Assembly (NCBI GenBank): GCA_015067885.1
Contig: SVLO01000003.1
Location: 62,001-126,000, forward strand
Reading direction: 5' to 3'
Source of the DNA: Oscillospiraceae bacterium
GTDB lineage: Bacteria > Bacillota > Clostridia > Oscillospirales > Oscillospiraceae
DNA: 64,000 nt
The notes below the pieces were generated by a model that was not told the DNA's origin, did not search any database, and saw only the letters and a list, made by a program, of their open reading frames with translations. The position numbers and the translations under genes were made by a program. Below are positions 33,764 through 41,344 of this stretch, one piece after another (the stretch's first letter is position 1; every line of letters starts with the position of its first letter).

Positions 33764-34944
33764 GCTTGTTCGCTCCAATCTGCGATTTGATGGTAAAACT
33801 GCGCCAGCTCCTTGCGCGTCATAAGCTTGGGGACGGGGTAGAGGGGATTTGCCTCTTTCTCGGCATGGGCTGCAAGGTCGGGAATATCCTCCTGCCGGAT
33901 TCCGGTCAGCTTGGTGGGGATGCCCAGTCCGGCGTTAAGCTCTTTGACGGCGCGAATAAAGGCCTCCGCCCCCACCTTGGGGCTGTCGTCGGGTTGGCAC
34001 ACCCCGGCAGCCACGCCCAGCCGGTGCAGCTTTTTGTGGATGGTTTCTCCGTAGGCCTCCAGCACATAGGGCAGGACCACCGCGTTGGCAAGGCCGTGGG
34101 GCGTGCCGTAGCGACCACCCAAGGAGTGGGCCACCGCATGGACATAGCCCACGTAGGACTTGGAAAAGGCGATGCCGGCCTTATAGGCGGCGTGGAGCAT
34201 ATGTTCCCGGGCAGTGTGGTCGCAACCGTCGGTGCAGGCGCGCTCCACGTTCTGAAAGACAAGCCGGGTGGCTTCCAAAGCAAGATGTCGAGTCTCTTTG
34301 GTGGTGGAGCGGCCGATAAAGGCCACCACCGCATGGGTCAGGGCGTCGATGCCTGTGGTAGCTGTGATGTGCCGGGGCAGGGAATAGGTCAGGGTGGCGT
34401 CCAGCACAGCATAGTGGGGAATGAGGGGAAAGCTCATAATGGCATATTTGCGGTGGGAATCCCGGTCGGTGACCAGAGCGGCCAGGGTGGCTTCGCTCCC
34501 TGTGCCTGCGGTGGTGGGGATGGCAATCAGGGTGGGCAGCTTGCGCCACACCTTCAATTTGCCGCCCAGCGGCTTCAAGGTGCGCCGGGGGTAAGCTACC
34601 CGGGCCCCCACCGCCTTGGCGCAATCCATGGCGGAGCCGCCGCCGATGGCGAGCAGAGCGTTGCAGCCGTTGGACCGATGCAGGGACAGGGCATCCTCCA
34701 CATTTTGGACCGTGGGGTTGGGTAGGGTGTCGTCATAGATACAATAGGGGATGTTGTCTGCACGCAGAACCGACTCCACCTGCGCTGCCAGACCGGCATT
34801 GACAATGCCCTTGTCCGTCACCAAAAGGACGGATTTGACCCCTTCGGCCTGAAACACCCCACTCAGCTGCGCGCAGGAGGGGATGATGTCCGGCTGGCGA
34901 TAGGGCAGCACAGGCAGGGCAATTCGAAACGCCGCCTGAAACAC
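33760..34944 (-). CDS. Iron-containing alcohol dehydrogenase; 5' end possibly frameshifted
   Basis: A group III alcohol dehydrogenase with GGGSAMDCAKA, TTAGTGSEAT, GIDALTHAVVAF and the metal motif VGYVHAVAHSLGGRYGTPHGLANA. The first start codon in frame is the GTG at 34944, without a good ribosome site. The frame stays open upstream and encodes FLKAVYCRVFQAAFRIALPV, which resembles the N-terminus of relatives. An ATG at 34973 is out of frame by one base across a run of five T (34970-34966); a sixth T would give one continuous protein. This is either a recent mutation, programmed slippage or a sequencing error. Confidence 0.82.
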   Translation of the reverse strand: MFQAAFRIALPVLPYRQPDIIPSCAQLSGVFQAEGVKSVLLVTDKGIVNAGLAAQVESVLRADNIPYCIYDDTLPNPTVQNVEDALSLHRSNGCNALLAIGGGSAMDCAKAVGARVAYPRRTLKPLGGKLKVWRKLPTLIAIPTTAGTGSEATLAALVTDRDSHRKYAIMSFPLIPHYAVLDATLTYSLPRHITATTGIDALTHAVVAFIGRSTTKETRHLALEATRLVFQNVERACTDGCDHTAREHMLHAAYKAGIAFSKSYVGYVHAVAHSLGGRYGTPHGLANAVVLPYVLEAYGETIHKKLHRLGVAAGVCQPDDSPKVGAEAFIRAVKELNAGLGIPTKLTGIRQEDIPDLAAHAEKEANPLYPVPKLMTRKELAQFYHQIADWSEQA

Positions 34945-34979
34945 GCGGCAGTAAACAGCCTTCAGAAAAACATGGTTGG

Positions 34980-35426
34980 TTACAGTTCTCCCTTCTTTGA
35001 CACGGCATCCAGGCTATCGCTGATGATGGACAGGCAGCGGTAGAGGGTGGCGCGCTCATCTTCGGAGAACTGTTCGTTCAGGATATTCAGGACAGTGTCG
35101 ATTTTATCGGAAATGATTTTGCCGGCCTGAATGCCCTTCTCTGTCAGTACAAGGGGACTTTTGTATCGCTTTGCGCTTTCGCCGCGGCAGGTGATATAAC
35201 TGTTCTGCTCCAAAAAGTCAAGGGCGCGGGACACAGTGGCCTTGTCATCCTCACACCGCTCACACAGCTCGGTGGCGGTCAGCTCGCCGCAGGCGTACAG
35301 AAAAAACAGGCAGGAAACGTGAGAGCTGCGCAGCTCGTAGTCTGCCATCTCCTGGTTTTTGATTTTGCGGATATTACGGCTGATGCGGTTGATCAGCACC
35401 GTAAAGGTTTCAAAACGTGCTTCCAC
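34980..35426 (-). CDS. MarR family transcriptional regulator
   Basis: The 148-residue protein has the winged-helix layout of MarR: an N-terminal dimerisation helix, SSHVSCLFFLYACGELTATELCERCEDDKATVSRALDFLEQNSYI and the wing RGESAKRYKSPLVLTEKG. It is the first gene of the operon leading to alcohol and aldehyde dehydrogenases and DegV. Two inverted repeats overlap its own promoter, so it most likely represses the operon until an alcohol, aldehyde or fatty-acid ligand binds. Confidence 0.9.
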   Translation of the reverse strand: MEARFETFTVLINRISRNIRKIKNQEMADYELRSSHVSCLFFLYACGELTATELCERCEDDKATVSRALDFLEQNSYITCRGESAKRYKSPLVLTEKGIQAGKIISDKIDTVLNILNEQFSEDERATLYRCLSIISDSLDAVSKKGEL

Positions 35427-35442
35427 AAAGATACCTCCTAAT

Positions 35443-35460
35443 TTGTTGAAGTTTCAACAA
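35443..35460 (-). promoter_or_regulatory. MarR operator O1
   Basis: An 18-base palindrome with 8-base perfect arms (TTGTTGAA and TTCAACAA) lies immediately downstream of the -10 box, over the transcription start. Confidence 0.8.
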
Positions 35461-35464
35461 GTGG

Positions 35465-35493
35465 ATTATAAAACAAAGATGTTGAAATGTCAA
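35465..35493 (-). promoter_or_regulatory. Consensus promoter of the MarR operon
   Basis: Perfect TTGACA (35493-35488), 17-base spacer, perfect TATAAT (35470-35465). Both ends are covered by operator-like palindromes. Confidence 0.9.
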
Positions 35494-35495
35494 CA
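35480..35495 (-). promoter_or_regulatory. MarR operator O2
   Basis: TGTTGA-4-TCAACA, sharing the half-site of O1, lies over the -35 box. Its centre is about 36 bases from that of O1, between three and four helical turns. Confidence 0.75.
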
Positions 35496-35509
35496 AGCAA
35501 ACAAAAATA

Positions 35510-35547
35510 AATGCTGCAGTGAATCGAAAGGGAATCACTGCAGCATT
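35510..35547 (-). terminator. Terminator of the cell-wall polymer operon
   Basis: A 13-bp perfect stem (AATGCTGCAGTGA with TCACTGCAGCATT) 5 bases past the stop of the GT-CsaB gene, followed leftwards by TATTTTTGT. Confidence 0.8.
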
Positions 35548-35552
35548 TGATT

Positions 35553-37766
35553 TTATTGGTTGCCCTCCAAAAGCTCCAGCAGCAGACGCCGGTTCTCGGC
35601 GGCGGCCTGGGACAGTTGTTCGGAGCGGCGGATCAGCTCCGCCTTGCGGGAGTCGTAGTGGGTCATCAATTCGTCCAGTTGCCGCATGGCGCTGTCGGGG
35701 TCGAAGCAGGTCACGTCGCCGGCGCAGGGCATTTCCAGCTCTTCCAAATAGCTGCTGACCTTGGGGTCATAGACCAGACCGGCCAAAGGCACGCCGACCC
35801 GTGCGGAAAAAATCAGCGTGTGCAGACGCATGGAAAGGCACAGGCGGCTGCGGGCAATGACCCCCATGATGTCGGCGGGGGAGAGGACCTTGTCCAACAG
35901 CAGCGCGGGCGCTTGCATTTGGGCTATGACCTGCCGGCTGATGTCCCGGTCGTGGTGGGGCTGCATCAATACAAACAGACAGGTCAGACCGTGGGTGTTG
36001 TACAGATGGTCGCAAACCTGTGCCAGCCGGGCGGGAAACGCGCCCATGCCGGACCAGCCGCGCACCGAGACCACGGCGAAGGGGCGGTCGGCCGTCAGGC
36101 CGATGTCCTGTAGGATGCTGTCAACGGCAGAGTCGTCCGCACGGTCCATAGAAAAGACCGGGTCGGCGGTGACGTGCAGATCGGTCCGGGCCACACCCAT
36201 GGCCTCCAACTCCTGGCGGGAATTGTGGTCCCGCAGGGTGACGAGGTCGGCCTTTTCCACGGCGCGGCGCACCCGGCGGCGATTGGCGGGACGGGTGACC
36301 GGGCCGATGCCGTTGGCATACAGCATGACTCGTTTGCCCCGCAGCCGGGCCAGAGCCATGACGGACAGATAATACAGCAGGGAGCGGGTGGAGGTGTGGT
36401 CCTGCAGCAGGCTGCCGCCGCCGCTGAGCAGCACGTCGCACCGTCCCACCGCCCGCCACAGGGCGGGCAGGTTGAACCGGGGGATGGCAGTCACGTGGTA
36501 GCGGCTGCCGGTCTGGGCGGGGTCGTTGGACAAGACGGAGATCTCGATGCGCTCATCGTCCACCTGCAGGCTGTCCCGGATGGACTGCAGGATGGCATCG
36601 TCACCGGCATTGGAGAAGCCGTAATAGCCGCTCATCAGCACTCGGCGGGGCGGAACGACCTGCAGATACATATCCAGGCAATCCTGGGCCATGCGGCGCA
36701 CGGAGTAATAATCAAAGATGACCTGTCGGCCGTATTGGCCAAGGCCTTGGCGCCGCTCCTGAGGCAGGGAGATGGCCTGAACCACGTCATCGAGCAGCGT
36801 TTGCGGCTCGGACAAGGGCAGGCCGCGGCAGCAGAAGTTGCCCAAGCGGGCCTGCTCCAGTTTTTCCGGAGTGAACAGACCGTGATAGCCCTCGTTACCC
36901 GCCACAATGACGGGTTTGCCGGCAGCCATAGCCTCCAGCGCGGCCCGGGACACACCGATGAAGATGTGGCCGGCGGCTACGATGCGGTTGATGTCGGTGC
37001 GGGGGCCGGTCATGGTGACCACCGTGCGGCCCAAATCCGCATTGACTTTGTCCGCCATGGCCTTCAGCTCGTCAAATACGTTACCGCCGCCGGCGATGAG
37101 AAGCTGTACCCCGGGAACCTGCTTGCTAAGCTGCGGGGCGACTTCAATGAGCTGCCGGGCCACCAGCGCCCGGTCGGCATCCATGCGGCTGACATAGGAT
37201 ACGATGGGCCGTGCGGGGTCAAGCCCAAACTCCGCCTGCACCTCCGCACCGGACACGTCGGGGGAGAATTTGTCGGTGTCGATACCGTTGATCGTGATGC
37301 GGATATGTTCCTCTGGTACGCCGTATTCCCGCATGAGATAGGCCTTGATGTCGTCGGATACGGCGATGGTGCGCTGGCCCCAGTTGGTCAGTCGGCGCAG
37401 ACCGCCGCCGGTGTCAAAGACCCAGTGGGCGGTGGTGACGAAGGGAAAACGCATCACCGGGCGCAGCAGGCCGCACAGAAAGCCGGGGATGCGGGCGTGG
37501 GCATGGACCACATCCGGCCGCTCCCGCCGAATGATGCGGTGCAGAGCCACAAGGGAGCGCAGCATACATGGGATGCTGCGGCGATTCAGCGGCGCGCTGT
37601 GGTGGCGGATACCGGCGGCGGTGATCTCGTCCACGTAAACGCCGCCGTTGGAAACCACGGCGACATCATGCCCCATGGCCTTTAGCTGCTTGGAAAGTTC
37701 CACAATGTGGGTTTCGGCACCGCCGATGTCAAGCCCCATTGTGACCATCAAAATGCGCCTGCTCAT
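35553..37766 (-). CDS. Glycosyltransferase (GT4) fused to CsaB polysaccharide pyruvyl transferase
   Basis: Residues ~1-365 form a GT4 enzyme (GLDIGGAETHIVELSKQL at the N-terminus, ALEAMAAGKPVIVAG with the donor-binding region). Residues ~375-737 form CsaB (MSGYYGFSNAGDDAILQSI, LLSGGGSLLQDHTS, RLHTLIFSARVGVPLAGLVYDPKVSSYLEEL). CsaB adds pyruvyl groups to secondary cell-wall polysaccharide so SLH-domain S-layer proteins can bind. The fusion would couple sugar transfer and pyruvylation. It overlaps the upstream DUF4330 gene by 4 bases and ends the operon starting at the MurJ-like gene. Usual CsaB is ~360 residues. Confidence 0.9.
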   Translation of the reverse strand: MSRRILMVTMGLDIGGAETHIVELSKQLKAMGHDVAVVSNGGVYVDEITAAGIRHHSAPLNRRSIPCMLRSLVALHRIIRRERPDVVHAHARIPGFLCGLLRPVMRFPFVTTAHWVFDTGGGLRRLTNWGQRTIAVSDDIKAYLMREYGVPEEHIRITINGIDTDKFSPDVSGAEVQAEFGLDPARPIVSYVSRMDADRALVARQLIEVAPQLSKQVPGVQLLIAGGGNVFDELKAMADKVNADLGRTVVTMTGPRTDINRIVAAGHIFIGVSRAALEAMAAGKPVIVAGNEGYHGLFTPEKLEQARLGNFCCRGLPLSEPQTLLDDVVQAISLPQERRQGLGQYGRQVIFDYYSVRRMAQDCLDMYLQVVPPRRVLMSGYYGFSNAGDDAILQSIRDSLQVDDERIEISVLSNDPAQTGSRYHVTAIPRFNLPALWRAVGRCDVLLSGGGSLLQDHTSTRSLLYYLSVMALARLRGKRVMLYANGIGPVTRPANRRRVRRAVEKADLVTLRDHNSRQELEAMGVARTDLHVTADPVFSMDRADDSAVDSILQDIGLTADRPFAVVSVRGWSGMGAFPARLAQVCDHLYNTHGLTCLFVLMQPHHDRDISRQVIAQMQAPALLLDKVLSPADIMGVIARSRLCLSMRLHTLIFSARVGVPLAGLVYDPKVSSYLEELEMPCAGDVTCFDPDSAMRQLDELMTHYDSRKAELIRRSEQLSQAAAENRRLLLELLEGNQ

Positions 37767-38260
37767 TTTGTCAGCCCCGTGATCAGGCCGCTGAAGGTGC
37801 TGGCCTGGGTGTAAACGTTCAGAGACCAGCCCAGGGCCACCAGGCTGGAACGGTTTACATAAATGTGCTGCCGCTCGTCGGTGATGGCCTTTGCATCGAC
37901 GGTCAGAACTACATTGTATCGACCCTCCACAGTAGCGTAGTCAAAGGTGCCGTCGGCCTTCAAGATGGAAATTACGCAATCCTCCGTCTTGATGTCGGCA
38001 ATGGTGCCAACGGGGTTGTAGGTTTCGTTGTCATAGAGGGTGTCGCCCACCTTCAGACTATTCAGGCGACCCTCGGGCATATTGCTGATGGTCAGCTCGT
38101 AAGAGATGTCGTCCATGGGAGCGGCGATATTGACGATGGGGGAGGCGGTATCCTTCATCAGCAGGGCGGCAACCAGCACGGCGGCGATGGCGAGGACGGC
38201 CAGGTCGATCAGGCTTACAAGGCCGAACAGACGACCGTTTTTGTCAATGATTTTCTTCAT
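37763..38260 (-). CDS. DUF4330 family membrane-anchored protein (copy 2)
   Basis: A 165-residue protein with an N-terminal basic stretch, one membrane helix (LIDLAVLAIAAVLVAALLM) and an outside beta-rich domain. KVGDTLYDNETYNPVGTIADIKTE and VLTVDAKAITDERQHIYVNR match DUF4330, which is found in polysaccharide clusters but has no known function. Start by AAAGGGG 9 bases before the ATG at 38260. It is a distant paralogue of the adjacent gene upstream, with a 5-base gap, and overlaps the GT-CsaB gene. Confidence 0.75.
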   Translation of the reverse strand: MKKIIDKNGRLFGLVSLIDLAVLAIAAVLVAALLMKDTASPIVNIAAPMDDISYELTISNMPEGRLNSLKVGDTLYDNETYNPVGTIADIKTEDCVISILKADGTFDYATVEGRYNVVLTVDAKAITDERQHIYVNRSSLVALGWSLNVYTQASTFSGLITGLTK

Positions 38261-38265
38261 ATCCG

Positions 38266-38778
38266 TCAACCCCTTTCCACCTGGAGAACATAGCCGGAAC
38301 CGTAATAGCCGGGACCCAGCACACGCACAGAGCTGCCGGCCCGTACCTCCAGACCGCTGGCCAAAACGATGGCAGAGTCGCTGAAGGTGGCAGGGGAGGA
38401 CAGGGTCATGGTCACATCCATCCGGTCGGGTACCTCAACAAAGTGGAAGGTACCGTCAAGCTCGTTTTTGGTAAGGGTTCGGGCGGCGGTGACCTCCACG
38501 GTCTCGATCACGCCCATATCCTCTTTCTTGGTGCGCTCGTAGAGATGCTGACCCTCCTCCACCAGCTCGGCGGTCTGGGGCAGCACCTGCTCCAGCTGGA
38601 CCACATAGCGCACGGACTGGGGTGTTTGGACAGGCGTACCCTCCACCGGGTCCACAGGGGAGGGGGAGCTGCCCAGCTTGATGGCGGCAAAGGCGCCAGC
38701 GGCCACCAAAACCACGGCAATGAGAATGATGTCAAACAGATTTAGCTTCCACTTGATTTTTTTCTGATTTTCACGCAT
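38266..38778 (-). CDS. DUF4330-like membrane-anchored protein (copy 1)
   Basis: The 170-residue protein has a basic N-terminus (MRENQKKIKWKLN), one membrane helix (LFDIILIAVVLVAAGAFAAI), a Pro/Ser linker, and a beta-rich outside domain (HLYERTKKEDMGVIETVEVTAARTL, RAGSSVRVLGPGYYGSGYVLQVER). Shape and location match its neighbour, but sequence identity is low. The ATG at 38778 has GGAGGG 8 bases upstream. It overlaps the glycosyltransferase gene by 8 bases. Possibly these act as paired components of a polymer export or assembly site. Confidence 0.65.
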   Translation of the reverse strand: MRENQKKIKWKLNLFDIILIAVVLVAAGAFAAIKLGSSPSPVDPVEGTPVQTPQSVRYVVQLEQVLPQTAELVEEGQHLYERTKKEDMGVIETVEVTAARTLTKNELDGTFHFVEVPDRMDVTMTLSSPATFSDSAIVLASGLEVRAGSSVRVLGPGYYGSGYVLQVERG

Positions 38779-39895
38779 GATGCTTGCCCTCCAGTACAGC
38801 GTAATATACAGCTTCGATGTTCTGCGCAAAGATGTCGGAAGTGAACCGGCGGCGGAAAATTTCCACTGCCCGGCGGCTCATATAGCTCAGGGTGTCCCGG
38901 TCATCCATCAACCGGGCGATGCAGCGGGCCAGGTCGGCGCTGTCGCGGTTTTCAAACAGCAGTCCGTCCTCGTTGTCATCAATGAGCCAGGGGTTGCCGC
39001 CGTAACTGCTGACCACCGCGGGCAGGCCCATGCTCAAGCCCTCCAGAATGGACAGGCTGGAGGTCTCGGTGCCGTAGGAGGCGTTGAGCTGCAGGTCCAG
39101 CACGGACAGGAAGTCGGCCACCTCGCTCTGGAAACCGAGGAAATGTACCCGCTCGGCAAGGCCCAGTTCCTGCGTTTTGGCACGCAGATCATCCTCAAAA
39201 GTGCCGGTGCCGGCAATGAGCAGATGGGGCAGCTTGCCTTGCTGGGTCAACAGTTCCATCGCTTCCAAAATGTGCAGGTGGCCCTTGTACGGCTCGATAC
39301 GGGCCAGGATACCCAGCACAAAGGCGTCCTGCGGGACACCCCACTGCTCCCGCAACTGGGCGGCCCGCTCGGCGGGACGGCGCAGGACGGGGGTGACACC
39401 GTTCATCATGGTGGTGATGCGCTTGGGGGAGATGCCCGCGTCGGTCAGGTTTTCCGCCGAGGCGGGGCTGACGGCGATGATGTGGTCGGAGTAGTACTCG
39501 TTGATCCACTTGTTCACCCAGCGGCCCGGGGGATATTTCAGTTTGGCAGGGACAGGGAAGGCGGAATGGCGGGTGTAAATGACCACCTTGCCGCAGCGCC
39601 GGCCGGCAATGCGGCCGGACAGCGCGCCGTGGGTGTGGACGATGTCGGGCTGTACCCGGTCGATGAGGGCCATCAGTTCCTTCACATCGTCCTTGTGGTA
39701 AGAGCGGTCACACAGGCCGTCCACCTCGTATACGGTGGTGTTCAGTTCCTCCAGCGGTGCCTTCAGCAGGCTGCCCCGGGGCAGCGCCACGGCGGTGTCA
39801 AAATTGGCGCGGTCGCTGCTTTGCATATAGTTCAGCAGCACGCGGCCCGCACCGCCGATGTTGGTGTCGCTGATGATATTGAGTACTTTGATCAT
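38771..39895 (-). CDS. GT4 family glycosyltransferase
   Basis: The 374-residue enzyme has the GT4 layout: VLNIISDTNIGGAGRVLLNYM for the acceptor domain, PDIVHTHGALSGRIAGR, ILARIEPYKGHLHILEAM, and LSILEGLSMGLPAVVSSYGGNPWLI for nucleotide-sugar binding with a DxxxxE-type region. Start at ATG 39895 with GGAGG 7 bases upstream; it overlaps the ligase gene upstream by 4 bases. It likely adds a sugar to the cell-wall polymer precursor made by this operon. Confidence 0.9.
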   Translation of the reverse strand: MIKVLNIISDTNIGGAGRVLLNYMQSSDRANFDTAVALPRGSLLKAPLEELNTTVYEVDGLCDRSYHKDDVKELMALIDRVQPDIVHTHGALSGRIAGRRCGKVVIYTRHSAFPVPAKLKYPPGRWVNKWINEYYSDHIIAVSPASAENLTDAGISPKRITTMMNGVTPVLRRPAERAAQLREQWGVPQDAFVLGILARIEPYKGHLHILEAMELLTQQGKLPHLLIAGTGTFEDDLRAKTQELGLAERVHFLGFQSEVADFLSVLDLQLNASYGTETSSLSILEGLSMGLPAVVSSYGGNPWLIDDNEDGLLFENRDSADLARCIARLMDDRDTLSYMSRRAVEIFRRRFTSDIFAQNIEAVYYAVLEGKHHA

Positions 39896-41340
39896 GCCTT
39901 TACCTCCGTTTTCAGGTCGTTCCACCCGGCGGCCAGCATACCCAATGCCAGATATACCCAAAACAGGAACATGACCCGATAGTTATAGAAGGAGTAGTCG
40001 GTCATAGCCTGCACCATGAACCCGGCGGTGCCGGACAGGAAGGCGATCTGCAGCAGCCTGCCGGTTTTGCAGGTGGTGGCGTGGATGGCAGCGCACAGGC
40101 GGCGGAAGTACACCCACAGAATAACGCAGAACAGAATCAGCGCGCATACGCCGGCGTCCGAGGTGATCTGCAGCAGCAGATTGTGGGAGTGGGGGGTGAC
40201 GATCTCGTCATAGCTGTACACGGGGTAGACCGTGTTGAAGGCATCGGGACCGGGTCCCACGCCGCACAGCCAATAGTCACTCAACATTCGCAGGGAACCC
40301 AGCCAAATGGATACCCGGTAGGAGGTGGAGTGGTCGGACAGGTCACCGATGCTGGTAAAGCGCTGAATGATGGTGTCCGGCAGAACAAAGTACAGCGCCA
40401 CCAGCGCGAAGGGAGCCAAAATCAACAGCCGGGGATTGATCAGCACGAAGAAGGCAAGACCCGCGCACAGCAGGGCCAGCCACGCGCCCCGGGAGAAGGT
40501 CAGCACCATGCACATACACATCAGGCCGCAGCACACCAGCCACAGCCAGCGCAGCCGGGGTTTGGCGAAATCATTGAGCAGACACGCACCGCCCAAAGGG
40601 ATCATCAGTACCAGGTATTGACCCAGCATATTGGGGTTGCTGAAGGTGGACACCACCCGGAAGCTGATGCCGGCAAACATATTGCTGTCCACCCAAGCGT
40701 CGGATTGATAGCCCGTGCGGAAGATGAACTGGTACAGGCCGTACAGGCTGACCGCGGCACCTACCAGCACCAGCAGTCGGACCAGCATAAGCAGCTTGTT
40801 TCGGCTGTCCACGGTGTTGATGGGGATAAGGGCGAACAGAGTGAACAACACGGTCAGCAGACCCACCGGCAGGCTGGCCCGGGGGGTGACAGAGACCACG
40901 GTACCCACGGCAAACACAACTGCGTACAGCATGATATACTTGTTGACAGCGGTGAATTGCAGCCGGCGGGCCCGGTCGCGGGCAAAGGCCAGCAGCAGGG
41001 AAACGAAGCAAAGACAGGCAAGGCCCGCTGTGGCCATGGTGGGCAGCAGGGGGGCCAGGGCAATGGTCACGGCACACCAAAACCAAAGCCGGGTGAACAC
41101 ACTGCCGGCAAACAGCTTTTCCAGCCGCAGCCTGTCATAGACCCAGCAGACAAGACCGTGGAGCTTGTCCCACAGCAGGGCAAACACACTGCTGCCCGAG
41201 GTGCGGCAACTAAGGTCGGAGGGGGAGAGATAGGCCTGCACCACCCGGCTGGCCGCCCACTGCCGCCCAAGCCAGTCGCAGCAGGCGGACAGAGCGCGCC
41301 AGAGCAGACTGGCCCGTAAAATGCTTTTTATACGCTGCAT
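39892..41340 (-). CDS. O-antigen ligase/polymerase-like membrane protein (Wzy/WaaL family)
   Basis: About ten to twelve hydrophobic segments and the central Wzy_C region MVLTFSRGAWLALLCAGLAF, followed by an extracellular loop with YWLCGVGPGPDAFNTV...TPHSHNLLLQITSDAG, place this 482-residue protein in the O-antigen ligase family. In Gram-positives such proteins polymerise or attach cell-wall glycans. It lies between the MurJ-like flippase and GT4 genes in one tightly packed operon (4-base spacing, then overlap). Confidence 0.88.
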   Translation of the reverse strand: MQRIKSILRASLLWRALSACCDWLGRQWAASRVVQAYLSPSDLSCRTSGSSVFALLWDKLHGLVCWVYDRLRLEKLFAGSVFTRLWFWCAVTIALAPLLPTMATAGLACLCFVSLLLAFARDRARRLQFTAVNKYIMLYAVVFAVGTVVSVTPRASLPVGLLTVLFTLFALIPINTVDSRNKLLMLVRLLVLVGAAVSLYGLYQFIFRTGYQSDAWVDSNMFAGISFRVVSTFSNPNMLGQYLVLMIPLGGACLLNDFAKPRLRWLWLVCCGLMCMCMVLTFSRGAWLALLCAGLAFFVLINPRLLILAPFALVALYFVLPDTIIQRFTSIGDLSDHSTSYRVSIWLGSLRMLSDYWLCGVGPGPDAFNTVYPVYSYDEIVTPHSHNLLLQITSDAGVCALILFCVILWVYFRRLCAAIHATTCKTGRLLQIAFLSGTAGFMVQAMTDYSFYNYRVMFLFWVYLALGMLAAGWNDLKTEVKA

Positions 41341-41344
41341 AGCA

